In this document: positions 42,794-54,712 of the stretch, piece after piece
Numbering within the stretch: position 1 is the stretch's first letter
Layout: each line of letters opens with the position of its first letter
Source: Aricia agestis
Taxonomy: Eukaryota > Arthropoda > Insecta > Lepidoptera > Lycaenidae
Assembly: GCF_905147365.1 (NCBI RefSeq)
Contig: NC_056420.1
Location: forward strand, 3,358,001-3,422,000
Reading direction: 5' to 3'
DNA: 64,000 bases
The notes under the pieces: generated by a model
What the model was told of the DNA's origin: nothing
Databases searched by the model: none
The model's input: the letters and a program-made list of their open reading frames with translations, nothing else
Made by a program: the position numbers and the translations under genes

Positions 42794-43479
42794 TTTTAGT
42801 TCTTACAGATTTACATAGATGTCGCTAGGATCGCCGCCAATTTTGCTTATTCATCGTATTTTTAACCCCCGACAAAAATAGTTCATCATCATCAGCCTGC
42901 TCCGTGCTGAAAAATCACGGTTCATCTGGTTCGTGAAGGGCCGATTAGCAACTTGCAGTCGTTTGGTGGGCTTTATTGCATTCTAGTTCGTGACATTTAT
43001 GAATATTTACACATTAATGGAAAGTTGACCTGGTGCTGCAGCATCACCTGGTAATCAATAGGATACCCAACTCCTCACCAACTTAGAGCAACGGTTTCGT
43101 GTTTGGGCTCATTTGAATTGCGACAACTAGTAAGACGTAGATAGCCAATCAATTTTTGCATGCTGCTGGTGCAGCATCACCTGGATTCTATAGGAGCCGA
43201 GCTCCATATGAACCCAAAGTTTAGGTTTCATGTTTGGACTCATATTGACGGCCTCATCCAAAAGGACATTCGTAGATGGTATTCATTGGGATATAATATT
43301 ATCCTGTTGATAGGAATTATTCTGCACTTTAACCAACACAAGTTTAAAAAGCATGAAAAAAATTTAAATTAAGATATTTAAAAAAAACCCCGCCAAACAA
43401 ATTTAAAAAGTAATGAAATAATATATTTTACTGACTTTAAGTTTAAATAATTCCTAAGTGTAAAGTGATATTTTAGTCC
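42794..43479. other. Intronic repeat scraps, no gene
   Basis: catcatcatcagcctgctcc (42889) and two related segments gcatcacctgg (43040 and 43173) are typical low-copy repeat remains. The open frame at 43160-43372 runs through them and is not credible. Confidence 0.4.
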
Positions 43480-43655
43480 ATAATTGTTGTCAAGGTGTGT
43501 CGGGGGACCGCTAATGTAGATGTTTGATTTCACATAATATTATAGTTTAAGGGTCAGTTCACAGCGAACAGAATCGAGACAATCAGTGACGTGGCGATAC
43601 AAAATGCAAAATACACTGTTGGCGGTCCCCCGACACACCGCGACAACAATTATAT
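43480..43655. mobile_element. Foldback MITE, about 176 bp
   Basis: cataattgttgtcaaggtgt and gtcgggggaccgc at the left are inverted at the right (gcggtcccccgacacaccgc, gacaacaatta). Confidence 0.78.
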
Positions 43656-43785
43656 TTATGCTCTTTTCCCCAATTTCCATATAAGAAACGTGATATTTTT
43701 GGCCTATTTTGCTCGTAATCAATAATGGTAACAATTAGGCACTTGAAATTTTCACAAACAAAATCCTTAATTATATTTTTACTCT

Positions 43786-43867
43786 AATAATAATAAAATT
43801 ATTATAAAGTAAATATTTAAGGCCTCCCCCCCTTAAATATTTACTTTATAATAATTTTATTATTATT
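43786..43867. repeat. Perfect AT-rich palindrome, 37-bp arms
   Basis: aataataataaaattattat...tttaagg, an 8-nt spacer, then the exact inverse. Followed at 43905-43950 by the dispersed acggaaccct/gagtccgactcg repeat. Confidence 0.88.
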
Positions 43868-44185
43868 AAACAAAAAACACATTTTTTTGTATACTTTCAC
43901 TCTATACCGGTACGGAACCCTTCGTGTGCGAGTCCGACTCGCACTTGGCCAATTATTTCATTCAGTGACGTCTCTTGTAAAATCCGCTGTTTTACTTTTT
44001 AGTCTACAAAATTTGAATTAAAAGACCAAATTAGGTGTTTGCCTTTACTATTCTTTGGAAAAGTATCGATATCGATATTTTAGCATCGTCTCTAGTAAAA
44101 TCCGCCATTACTAGCCTTCAAATTTTGAAGGCAGGCGCGTTCCTTTCGTGGTTATTTCATGTCCTGTGTTTCTTATGTAATTGAT

Positions 44186-44335
44186 TCAAATGCATAATAT
44201 TATGGTGGACCTAAGTAATTTGGTCACAATCTGTCAAACCCAGTAAGCCGACAGATAACGGATAGTATTGAAATGACGTAACCCAACCAAATGACGTAGA
44301 TCCACCATCTGCCTATGAATCAATTACTTTGATGG
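44186..44335. mobile_element. MITE related to 10690-10868
   Basis: Ends ttgattcaaatgcataat and ctgcctatgaatcaattact, with gacctaagtaatttgg and ccaaatgacgtagatcc paired inside. Confidence 0.55.
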
Positions 44336-44345
44336 TACCTAAATC

Positions 44346-45629
44346 TATAAATATAAAACTCAAAGGTGACTGACTGACATGGTGATCTTTAAACGCACAG
44401 CCCAAACCACTGGACCGATCGGGCTGAAATTTGGCATGCAGGTAGATATTATAACGTAGGCATCCGCTAAGAAAGGATTTTGATCAATTGAAAAACTAAA
44501 TAATCCATGCTTACTATATGCCGACGACCTTAAGATTTTTTCAATTATTCGAAACATCCTAGATTCTATATCATTACAATCTGATATTGAAATCCTTAAA
44601 AAGTGGTCTCAAATCAACGGCACGATGTTAAATGTCGAGAAATGCTTTGTTATCACTTTCACCACAAACTTTGTCAATAAGATACAATTTGATTATAGGT
44701 TGGAAGGCCATTGTCTAATCAGGAAGACTACTATCAAAGATCTAGGAATCTTGTTTGACGAGAAGCTCACTTTTAGAGACCACTACGACTATATTATCAA
44801 CAAATGCAACAAACTTCTTGGGTTTGTTGCGCGAATAACTAAAGATTTTAAAAATCCATCCAGCTTTCTCCTTTTGTATTTCTCCATGATTCATAGTATC
44901 CTTGAATACAATTCTATCATATGGTCAACTTTTTATGATATTCATATTAACCGCATTGAACGAGTACAAAACAATTGCTTGCGAATGCTTGCCTGTAGAT
45001 TAGGATTAAAACGCCCTCTTTAATCTTATTCGGAACGATTATCTAAATTTAAAATACAAACTCTGCGATCTCGTCGGGTATACACGGGAATAATTACCCT
45101 TTTTAAAATTCTTCACTCCCATATTGATGCTCCTACGCTCCTGTCACAAATCAACTTTAACATTAGACCTAGAGCACGAAATATGCACGGTAAAACCTTT
45201 TCAATGGAAGCAGTTAGGACAAATGTGTCCTTGAATAATGCTATGACTTTAATTTGTCGCCAGTACAACGAAATATGTAAGAATAATTACAAGGATATAG
45301 ATATATTTAACAATAATATTAAAAAATTTCAAGCCGATTTAAAAAAGATTATTTTTAAGCCGGAAGTTACATAAACTTGTCACTACTTATACTTTATTGA
45401 TGATTATGTTTTCATTGTGTGTGTTTTGTAAACTTAAAGGTATTTTAAGTGTTAGTGCTGCTTAATATCATGTTGTGTGCACATATTTAGGAATATAGTC
45501 TAGTCGATAAGTTTTGAGTTTGTTAATGGCACTAATATTGGCTGTATTCTGTTTTGTGTACCAAATAAAATAAATAAAAAAAGAAATAAATAATTCTTAA
45601 CGCGAGCGAAGCCGCGGGCAAAAGCTCGT
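44346..45629 (+). mobile_element. Short Helitron-like element split by a LINE
   Basis: tctataaatataaaactcaa plus aggtgactgactgac at the left, and the hairpin acgcgagcgaagccgcgggc with aaaagctcgtg at the right, as in the intact relative at 34797-35026. The middle is replaced from about 44491 to 45590 by LINE sequence. Confidence 0.65.
44491..45590 (+). pseudogene. 5'-truncated LINE: RT palm/thumb and C-terminal region
   Basis: Starts inside the RT: CLLYADDLKIF (the YADD box near 44514), then KDLGILFDEKLTF, ILEYNSIIWS and RVQNNCLRML in one frame to a stop at 45021-45023. The C-terminal part resumes in frame after it (ERLSKFKIQTLRSRR ... 45183-45374, ending KIIFKPEVT). The 3' end is aaataaaataaataaaaaaa. 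It is a different LINE family from those at 1-5574 and 24706-28126; the clade is not assigned. Only one internal stop is seen, so it is fairly young. Confidence 0.8.
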
Positions 45630-46710
45630 GTAGTATAATTTTAAACATTTTAATATTGCTACATATTTACAGAAAACACAGAAGCTGGTACTATCAGATT
45701 GCTCTAAACCAAGGCTTATTTTTATCGTGTATACAAACACTATAAAATGAGCCTTATTATAATTATGTTTTTCTTTGGCACGATCATTAGAACCTCAACA
45801 ACTAAGTATTACAAGCTTGAGATATTACAAGCTAATCATACCCTCATTAGGTCTTAGACATTAGAATCATTATAGCTGTCTGGTTTATTATAGTTTTTTT
45901 TTCGGTCATGATAACTGGGTTTTCAGGCGCCCTATAAAGAGAACGCAACCACTTTACTCAGGCAGACCGACATATTTGGCATCAGAGAGTTGCTCTTTAT
46001 CTTCTCAATCTAAAATAAGTCATTTTGGATATCGTTACCAAAAATGTCGTGACCTCACGTAATATTATTTCCGTAATGGTCATCGCCTAATCCATCCAAA
46101 TTGTCAAACACGGCAGCATAAACTTATAATATACTGTCGTAAAGTTTATGCACGGCAGATTATTATTGCCTGACGTTAGAAATCACTTTAGATCACTATT
46201 ATAACCGTTATCAATCATTGAACTTCAAGCGTCATTATCTCAATAATATTATATCTAAATATTATACAACATAACTGGTGAGACATTTTCAATACTCAAT
46301 GACGTGATATTTGGCTATTATATTAGATGAAAAAAAAATATATATATCTCTATTGATTACTGGGTAAATGTAGTTTAAAGTAAAAATAATTATTTACCCA
46401 ACCCATGGACACCGCTCGCGGGAAGGGTAGCGGCGCGGTGTTTCTCCGATGGCGCACGCCGCCGCGACGGCCGCATAGTATGCTACTTGCCTAGCCGCGT
46501 AATTGACTCAGGATCCATAGTTCATTTATTTAAACGGGGTACAAAATTAAGTACCTAATTTTATTACATAATTATTAATTATAATGAGAATCGAGTACCG
46601 AGTACACTCCTTAAGTATTGCAAATGTCTCACCAGTCATGCAGTGCATAGATGACGTCCGCAAGTCCGTTGCGCCGTAATTCGCGAGCGTGGGAACTGTA
46701 TTAAAAACCG
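45630..46710. other. Intronic AT-rich DNA, no gene seen
   Basis: A GC-rich patch at 46395-46500 stands out but encodes nothing recognisable. At 46645-46690 is a scrap of the ccgttgcgcc dispersed repeat. Confidence 0.4.
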
Positions 46711-49241
46711 CCCATGACTATTAACTACGACAGTATATATTAAGTCTATGCTATTAACAATGTCGGATGTGCAAAATCGACATTTTTGTTTTATTTCATT
46801 TCATTTCAAAAAACTATATTATGCGTAGTTTCTGAAGTAGCATTAAAAATGTCCTTTATTACTAAGATAGCCCGCTAACAATGTCGGATAGTCACTACCT
46901 ACGTTATTAACGGAACGTGGAAGCGAGTAAGAGCGCACGATGTGCCACATCCGACTATGTTAACGGAGGGAATGGACATCGCGCTGTCACTTGTTTTTTG
47001 CTACCGTAGTTATATTTTTTTTACTTTTCGACGCCATTTTCAATGTCTACAAGATCAGCACAGCCAATTAAAACTTGGTACTCAACAAAATGAAGAAAAA
47101 TATAGTAAAGGGCAAAAAATGCTGATGGTAATATTATTTCCAAAGCTAACGCTAGTGCGGAAAATGGTATTTACTATTCTTTATAATATTTTTTAAATAT
47201 TTTTAACAGTATAGCTTATGATTTATTGCTTTAGATTTGATTATGAGATGAATTCTTAACTTCATCAACATTTTAGGATGTACCACATCCAACGTTCTTA
47301 ACCGGTTTTTCAAATGTGTAAAATGTCGGTAGTACCACATACGACATTTTTAATCGGTTTTATAAATGGTTAAATTGTCGGTAGTGCCACTTCTGACATT
47401 GTTATGTGGATTTATAAATTGGTAAAATGTCGGTAGTACTAAATCATGATCATTTCATTTACTTTTCTTATTGATTAAATGGCGCTTGTAGTTTGTACCA
47501 TATCTGTCGTTGCTTACCGACTTTTAAGAAATTTCAGAAGGCTTTAAAATGGGTAATTTTTGTGCGAAAATTAGGTTTTAGTTGGCACATGTCATACATA
47601 ATGAATTAACATAATTTTTTATTTATTAATCGTTATTTCATGGTTTTGCGATTTGGTGACTAGTAGCCGCAATAAAGCCAGACTTTCTTGAAATTTTGCT
47701 ATTAAGCAGGTAGGCAACAAACATAAAGATTTACTCAAATTATGTAAAAGTGACATAATTCCCAAAAATAATATCTAAAATGCTATTTAAAATACCACAA
47801 TGGATCAGAGAAAATCTCGGATGAAGAAGACTGCTTTTGAATAATTTATCGAATAAATACTAATCTCAATTTTTCATGTAAACAAAGGCTGTGGTGGTAC
47901 GTAAGTGTCCTAAAATGTAGAAATTTTTAAGAACTACTTGACTCCGCGAACTTCGTTTCATGGGCCTGCAAAAGTCCTTCGTCCAGTACTTTCTGTATTC
48001 CCCACACATTTAGACACTTATCATCTCTCCAGCATATTTGGAAGATGAGATCGATAGCCGGTCGTTCGACTTGCAAATATAATGTTTTCCATTACACATT
48101 CGTGGTAGCCGCCGACGTAGTCGCGTCGGCGCGGACGCTTTATTTTGAGGTTAAATCAAACTGTCCTTACTTCTAAAATATTTGGCTCATGGTAATAATT
48201 TAAAGGAAAATTCTATTTTTCACATAATTCCAATTAATATTTTGATATTTATGTAGGTAAGGATTAATAACGAATATGCAAAAAAAGTCACGCTACAAGG
48301 AGATGATTTGAAGTAAATTTTTTATATGACAGTAATGGTTATTATTCGTTAACCATAAAAGATATACATAAGCTGCCCTGGGCTTTTTTGTAGATAATGA
48401 TGAGTACTATAAACATGTATAACATTATTTTGAGGTATCATCAGTATTTTTCGTAGCGGAAGCGAAATAATGAAATTTTTGGCAATTTTTTACCACTTTG
48501 GTATTTTTGCTATTTTCGGTAGGATCCCTAATATTTTTTAGAATAATACATAGCCTATGCTCTTTGGAAGTGATGTAGCTTTCCAAAAGTAAAAGAATTT
48601 TTAAAATTAGTTCAGTAGTTTTTGAGCCCATTCAATACAAACAAACATACGAATAAAACAAACTTTTTCTCTTTATAATTAATATATATTTTTTAAATTT
48701 TTATTTTGTTTATTTAATTTAAGTTATGCTATCAAAAAGTCAACAAAATAGTGTTGGTAATAATTTTTAATTTCAATGTTTTAAGTAAGTTTACATTTCG
48801 GATGTAAATTTGATTTTCCGAATTATTTGAATCATAAGAAATGTTTTGTACTTGCATACGTACATTGTTTTTACATTTTATTTGACAGAAGTCCATAAAA
48901 CTATTTTTTTTTCTTTAAATTGTTGTCATTTTTGTTGGTAATTTCCACATGCGACATATTTTAAATTAACAGTTATCACTTAACAATGACGTAAATGCAA
49001 TTTCCGACAAATCAGCATTACTTGTACCCCGTTAAAAAGGTCAGAAGTGACTTTTCTCATATTAAGGCATAAAATACGAGATCTTCATAATAACATATCA
49101 AACGTAAATAACTTTTATAGTATTACCCTGAAAGTCATGATCCTACTTGAAATAAGTCAAAAGTTATGCACAATTTAGACTTTGAATCGCTCTCCTGTAA
49201 AGTTGTCGTTTTTCACATCCAACATTGTTAATAGTCATGGG
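46711..49241. mobile_element. Non-autonomous DNA transposon, about 2.53 kb
   Basis: The left end cccatgactattaac continues, after a 33-bp insert-like stretch, with aatgtcggatgtg. The right end is cacatccaacattgttaata followed by gtcatggg. Variants of aatgtcggta/tgccacatcc recur inside near 46885, 46935, 47270-47430, as expected of transposase-binding subterminal repeats. No transposase homology was found; open frames at 46942 and 48425 are short and unrecognised. Confidence 0.65.
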
Positions 49242-49730
49242 CGAAACTATCATAATATTATGTCCTTTACCGACACTGAAAGTATCTGCATAACAAAAAT
49301 CAAGATTGTTTAAGCGTGAAGAGGTAATAGACAGACAGACACACTTTTTTATTAATTATAATATTACCAGTTCCGCAGTGACGCTAGTTTTTTGAAATTT
49401 TTGTATGGTCAAGGACTGTACATTTATTACGTGTTTTACACTAACAACATCATCTCAGTTACTTCCAAAGGATATTGAACGAAAAGTTCCTTTATACTTC
49501 GCCGAATACATTTTTTTTATTGATCGATTATTACTCAATAACTTTACAGTCTTCTTAGCCGTGATAGTTTTCCTTTTAAATTCAGCATAATATTTCTTGC
49601 TCCCCTGAACTTTTTCACATATCCAGAAGTTCCGTTTAGGTGGTAGAAGGGGGGACTGTTACATCCACTTTAAAACTTCATATTTCACAAACGGATCCCT
49701 AAATCGGAAAATGATCTATGAATACTGATT

Positions 49731-50028
49731 GACGACCTCTGTGGCTCAGTGGTGAGCGCGTCGGTAGCTCAAGCCGGGGGTCGCGGGTTCGAATCCCGCC
49801 GACGGAACAAAATTTTCAATGTTCCCGGGTCTGGATGTGTATTAAATATGTGTATGATATAATAAAAATCTTAAATATATGTATAGTATAATAGTATTAA
49901 ATATATTTCCGTTGTCTGGTACCTGTAACACAAGTCCTTTAGGTACTTAGCACGGGGCCAGACTGACGTGGTGTGAAGCGTCCATAGATATTAGATTAGA
50001 TTAGATATTTAAAAAAAAAAAAAAAAAC
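49731..50028 (+). mobile_element. tRNA-derived SINE, copy 1
   Basis: A tRNA-like head has an A box TGGCTCAGTGGTGAGCG and a B box GGTTCGAATCC (49790), then the body with ttcccgggtctggatgtg and cacggggccagactgacg and an end of attagattagatt plus A run. A near-identical copy is at 61816-62090. The Pol III boxes mark it as a SINE, not a functional tRNA. Confidence 0.88.
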
Positions 50029-50224
50029 TGTTAATATTTAAAAGAAACCCATCCAACGACATCCCACACGATGGGATGGACGCGAAAAAAAAATTCATCC
50101 CCACGTGATGTGTAGGGAAAGTACCATATTTTTTTTAAAGATTTTATGTAACATTTTGTCAGCATCATATATATGTGCTTTCATGCCAAATTACAGCTTT
50201 GCAGCTCCTTTAGTGTCTGAGCAA

Positions 50225-50280
50225 AACCGCGGATAGACAGACAGTCAGACGGACGGACGGACAGACAGACGGACAGTCCA
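50225..50280. repeat. (GACAGACG)n-type microsatellite
   Basis: gacagacagtcagacggacg continuing to gacagtcc, within a dispersed repeat that ends in gttccttgttgactatggaa. Confidence 0.6.
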
Positions 50281-50449
50281 AAACTATAAGCGTTCCTTGT
50301 TGACTATGGAACGCTAAAAAGACGTTTCCTTAATTATAGCAGGAGTAGTTGTATATTGCGGTGTCTAAGTCAAGGACTTATCCAAAATTACAATCATTGA
50401 CCCTCAACCGGTGATGATATAATATATGATAATTAGAATGTTTACATAC

Positions 50450-51788
50450 CTATACAGTTCCTGGGTCCAAGTCCAAACGGCATGTACGCGCACGCGTGCC
50501 TCCCAGCCGATACCTTCGGATCGAACCTCTCTGGATCAAATTTCTCAGGGTTGGGGTATATCGTTTCATCATAATGTATAGCCCGGACCGGAACGACCAC
50601 GATTTGACCTTTTTCTATTGTGACATCTGTGCCTGGGATCTTATATTTATCCATCGCTCTTCGTTGTAAAGGATCCACCAGTGGATATACTCTTAGAGTC
50701 TCATCGAATACTTTCTCCATATACGGCAGTTTGCTGAGAGTTTCGTATGTCACTTCACCATCGCTATTTCCAAGTACCTCGTCTATTTCTTGATGCAGTT
50801 TCTCCTGGATATCCGGATTCCTCGCTAGCTCGTACAGCATGAAAGACATCGTAGTAGCACTAGTTTCATACCCAGCAGCATAAAATACAAACGCTTGAGC
50901 CGCAATGATATCGTCTGTGATCTCCAGCGTTAGTTCTTTAGAATCTGCCCTTTTAGGGCCGGAGATTTCGCCTTTGCTTCTCAAATCTAGTATCAAATCC
51001 ATAAAATCGTGTCTATTTATCGATTTGCCATTTCGCTGCTTAATTACAGTCGCAACTAGGTCCTCGAAGAAACTGTTGAGACTCTTTGCAAATTTCAACG
51101 ATCCCAGTTTCGAAAAGAGATTCGGATACATGATGACGATGTCCTGGATGCTCCTTCTCTTGAATATGAGATCGTCGATGTCGCGTAGGGAGTTCAGGAA
51201 ACTGTTGTTTGTGGTCAAATCAACGTCCAGCCCGAATGCGCAGGCTGCTATTGTACTCAGAGTGTACAACTGAATGAGGACATGCAGTTCCTGATTGGGA
51301 TCAGTCTGCGTTACCCTATCGATGTAGTCCAAAAACTTATCGCCTCGTTCGGTGATCAAATGCAACATGTTCTTTAGTTTGCCACTAGTGAATAAAGGCG
51401 TGAACTGATGTCTCAAAACCCTCCACGTCTCGGTCTCGGATGAGAAGAGATTTTTGTGTAATTTCTTGTCCGTCATTGGTACGGCACGATCAGAGAACAG
51501 ATCGAAGTCCTTGATGAAGATGTGTTTTATGATATCCAGATCCTGGATGACGAGCCACGGGGTTGTCATCCGGTAGACACCCACGATCGGCTCCTTACGG
51601 TACTCGTTGTAAATTCTTTTCAATTGGAAAGTGGGGAGTTCCTTCATTAGGGTCACATTCTTGAAGTTGCCAAAAAATACCGTCGGTTCGGGGCCCTTCA
51701 CTTTCTTCTTCTTCCAGTAATCGAATGTTCTTGTGAAGTAGAAGTAGAGAAAAATTGGCAGAAAACAAAACAACAATACGAATATCAT
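50450..51788 (-). CDS. CYP6AE-like: Cytochrome P450 gene B, CYP6 family, CYP6AE-like, exon 1
   Basis: Exon 1 runs from the ATG at 51788 to 50450, ending in phase 1 within Cys-Ile-Gly, then donor GTATGTAA. With exon 2 (40679-40848) the protein is 502 aa, full length for CYP6. Visible: N-terminal anchor (residues 2-18), KGPEP hinge, C-helix WRVLR (W122-R126), I-helix AGYETS (305-310), K-helix E363-T-L-R366, DPERF (418-422) and haem loop PFGLGPRNCIG with C445. A microsomal monooxygenase, probably for xenobiotics. It aligns with gene A along its whole length; the stretch RVLR..FTPLFT.GKLKNML..ITERGDKFLDY is almost shared, while the SRS1-like region after ~100 differs (DRAVPMTDKKLHKNLF against DRGVEFSKEGLGANLF), which suggests different substrates. 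No disabling change seen. Confidence 0.94.
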
Positions 51789-51821
51789 GTTGCCGTCTGA
51801 AGGCTACTCACGGAATTGTAG

Positions 51822-51856
51822 AATGAATCATATCGTAGTCTGTAGTGGGTTTATAT
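51822..51856 (-). promoter_or_regulatory. Likely core promoter of P450 gene B
   Basis: On the minus strand TATAAA (51850-51855, within ccataatataaaccc) lies about 25 nt upstream of an initiator-like gattcattc (51822-51829), leaving about 35 nt of 5' UTR. Confidence 0.5.
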
Positions 51857-52880
51857 TATGGAGAATAACAGGAAACTACACTCGTTGGTGAAAAAATGGG
51901 CGCCTTCTAAAATTAGCAAATTGTAATTTGTTTAATGTTTATAATATTATTCATTATACTATGTAGTAGTGTAGAATGAAAAAATTATCATTTAGAATGA
52001 CTACTCAGCAAATAATAACAAAATTTAAGCAGTCGATTTGTTTCGAGGCAGTGAGAGAGATAGATGTATTTTTGAAATTGTATGAATGGTTTTTTTCTCA
52101 TTAGAAATTTTATTTTATATTAATAAAGTTCCTTGTATTCGTGAATATTTGAACGCTCACTGAAAATCACTTTATAACATTATAATATTTTTTTCTTTAA
52201 AAACATTTGATATTTAACATTAACAATGCAACATACGAAATAAATAAATAAATAATACTAATTTATTACCAAATAATACCAATATATACCAAAGTGAAAT
52301 GTACAATTTGGTCATCTTAATAAAATTATGACATAAATACTAAAAATATACTACTCCTTCTTGTGAAGGATACACAGAATATACACAAAAACACTTGAAA
52401 TTATCTAGATTATATTATGTTACGATAAATTTAACAGTCATAGTACTTTATCTTTTTAGTAAATACATAGAGTTAAGTCTTAAAGGTTTATAATAGTGAC
52501 TCATTTTTAGACATACAATTGGAGGCCCCACATTTGAGATATTTTGGGGCCATTGTGACATCGGCTATGGCTAGACATCGGCGAACAATAATGTTTTGGC
52601 GTTAAATTAGAATATAATGTCTTTATCTTGTAGTGTCATTGAAGAGACAGCAGCAGCTGTCCAAGTATCATAATTACAATGAGGGTGTGTGAAGTTCCAT
52701 TTGCCACCAAGTCTTAAGGGTCTTAAGGTAGCCTTAAGGTCTATCGTGTCAAATAAGCATAATTATCGTGAAGCAGTTTGAAATGATAGGCTCTAAGGCT
52801 ATATTATAATATATTGTGGCACCTTGTGGCAAATAGAATTTCAAACACCCATATTGCATATTGCTTGAATTATATTATAC
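51857..52880. other. Upstream region of P450 gene B, no gene seen
   Basis: AT-rich sequence without recognisable repeat ends except short aaataaataaat runs near 52240. Distal regulatory sites could be here but none is recognised. Confidence 0.4.
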
Positions 52881-53012
52881 TAAAATGATTCCTAGCTATA
52901 TCGCCCCCGAGACCCCCAATATACTAAATTTCATGAAAATCGTTGGAGCTGATTCCGAGATTCCAATTATATAGGTATATAAGTATATTATACAAGAATT
53001 TCTCGTTTAAAT
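52881..53012 (-). mobile_element. Helitron family H2, partial reverse copy
   Basis: Reverse of the H2 pattern: tcttatatatttaaacgag at the right end (start at 53012 after an A on the minus strand), then cggaatcagctccaacgatt, tttagtatattggg and cgatatagctaggaatc. The hairpin end is missing. Confidence 0.7.
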
Positions 53013-53089
53013 ATATAAGATTTTGTAACCACGGCCCTATGAGCTGTCCTATGACAATGTCATTCTTTGATGTGTGCTAAGTACACCGA

Positions 53090-53245
53090 TTTATCACTCC
53101 TAAAAAGTGGGACCCGTGCGAGTTTCTTACGCCGGTTCTTCTCGCCGGGGTAGTTCCCGAACCGGTGGTAGCCATCAGTGATCAGGTAGACATTCTGAAA
53201 AAAAAAATTATTCAAATTTACTCAGAAATAAAACATTTTTTATTT
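53090..53245 (+). mobile_element. CR1-group LINE 3' UTR remnant
   Basis: gtgggacccgtgcgagtttc, the ttacgccggttcttctcgcc hairpin, ccgaaccggtggtag and the aaataaaac end match the tail at 27980-28126. No coding sequence remains. Confidence 0.75.
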
Positions 53246-54286
53246 ATTTTTAGGTTTTTAACAGATATATTATCATTTTTGTAGTTGTTACTATTGATAC
53301 CGGTTTTGCGGTATTTATAGAATATTGTGACGTCACGTAGTCGTTTTTACCTCATAGACGTAATATATTAAAAAATATACAGTATTTTTGTCTGTATCAT
53401 AACTCACAAGTCACAACTCTAAAAATTGTCTTAGGACAGGTCAATATTTAGATTAAAATATGTAATTTTGTAAACGCAACTTTCTAAGATGCTGAACAGA
53501 TTTTGATGAAATATAATTTGAATCCTGAAAAGGACAAAGAATGATTAAAATTAAAAATAAATTGCAATAAACGATTTTGACGCATAGATGCGGTCACCAA
53601 CTATAGTTTGTGCGTTTTATGATGATATGCGCGACACATTATAATTGACAATAGTAGGGAAGTTACCTAACAAAAATTAATCGATAGTTTAAAAATATCG
53701 AATCACTTCGTAAAGGAATTGCAATCGAAATTATCGATTTCGTACTGACATTTCAGTGGTGCCGGCGATTTAAGATGGCCGCCCTTTTTTATCGATTTGA
53801 TTTCGATTCAACAGAGTCAATCTCTATTGACATAAGTTCCGTTTCATGCATATTATGACACTTTTCAAATGTTTTCGTAACAATAATTTTATACTCCTAT
53901 TTCACAGTTAATATTTATAATTTTTATGATTAAATTAGCATTTAGCATCTTTTCATTTTTATTCATTTACAATAATTATAGGAAACATTTGTTTTTGTAG
54001 ATGGAATATAATTTATTACATTTTGATTTTTTTTGTTTTCTTGTAAAAAAAACCCGTAGCAAGGAACATGAAAACTGTCACCCACATCATCTTAGAACGC
54101 ACAAACTATAGTCTGTTACGTAAACGCCAAATCAGAATGACTAGCAATTTCCTTAAATTCACAGAAGAATATTAAACAAAGTTCACAAATACGTACTGTG
54201 TGTCACATCTCCTCGTAGGTAAATTGTGGTACATTTTGTCAAGTCATCGTGATTCGTGACTTAAAATCACATTCTTATACACTAGT
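53246..54286. other. Intergenic, no supported gene
   Basis: 53640-53830 has several atcgat/tatcgatt motifs, a weak inverted arrangement, but no clear element ends. Open frames are short. Confidence 0.4.
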
Positions 54287-54345
54287 AACAATTAGAGTTA
54301 TTAGTTATTACATACTAATGTAATAACTAATTACTCTAATTGTTG
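54287..54345. repeat. Inverted repeat, 28-bp arms
   Basis: taacaattagagttattagt...tacat / atgtaataactaattactct...gtt around a short loop, with one or two mismatches. Confidence 0.7.
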
Positions 54346-54380
54346 CATTATCTATAATTAAAATCTTACTAAAAAAATGT

Positions 54381-54712
54381 ATACGTGGGAGAGCCATGCT
54401 TCGGCACGAATGGGCCGGCTCGACCGGATAAATACCACGTTCTCACAGAAAACCGGCGTGAAACAGCGCTTGCGCTGTGTTTCACCGAGTGAGTGAGTTT
54501 ACCGGAGGCCCAATCCCCTAACCCCTACCTTATTCCCTTCCCTACCCTCAACTATTCCCTTCCCTTCCCTCCCCTATAGCCCTGTTCCCTCTTAAAAGGC
54601 CGGCAACGCACTTGCAGCTCTTCTGATGCTGCGAGTGTCCATGGGCGACGGAAGTTGCTTTCCATCAGGTGACCCGTTTGCTCGTTTGCCCCCTTATTTC
54701 ATAAAAAAAAAA
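54381..54712 (+). mobile_element. SINE-like element S1, copy 4 (plus strand)
   Basis: The only plus-strand copy: tacgtgggagagccatgctt at the start, polypyrimidine block at 54525-54590, ggccggcaacgcacttgcag, gttgctttccatcaggtgac, and a poly(A) end at 54702-54712. Confidence 0.8.

Larger units (their letters stand above)
40849..50449 (-). other. 9.6-kb intron of P450 gene B, packed with transposons
   Basis: Donor GTATGT (50449-50444) and acceptor AG (40850-40849). The homologous intron in gene A is 472 bp. The excess is made of a foldback MITE (41290), an FP-type LINE ORF1 relic (41720), hairpins (42740, 43786), MITEs (43480, 44186), a Helitron with a LINE inside (44346), a 2.5-kb DNA transposon (46711) and a tRNA SINE (49731). 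Confidence 0.85.

Noticed and set aside
43160..43372. 70-codon frame
   Set aside because: Runs over repeat scraps with duplicated gcatcacctgg segments; no domain.
46942..47196. 84-codon frame starting MPHPTML
   Set aside because: Sits inside a non-autonomous DNA transposon, has no recognisable domain, and covers its subterminal motif region.
49731..49810. tRNA gene
   Set aside because: A and B boxes are present, but the sequence is the head of a SINE with a second copy at 61816; no proper cloverleaf is supported.
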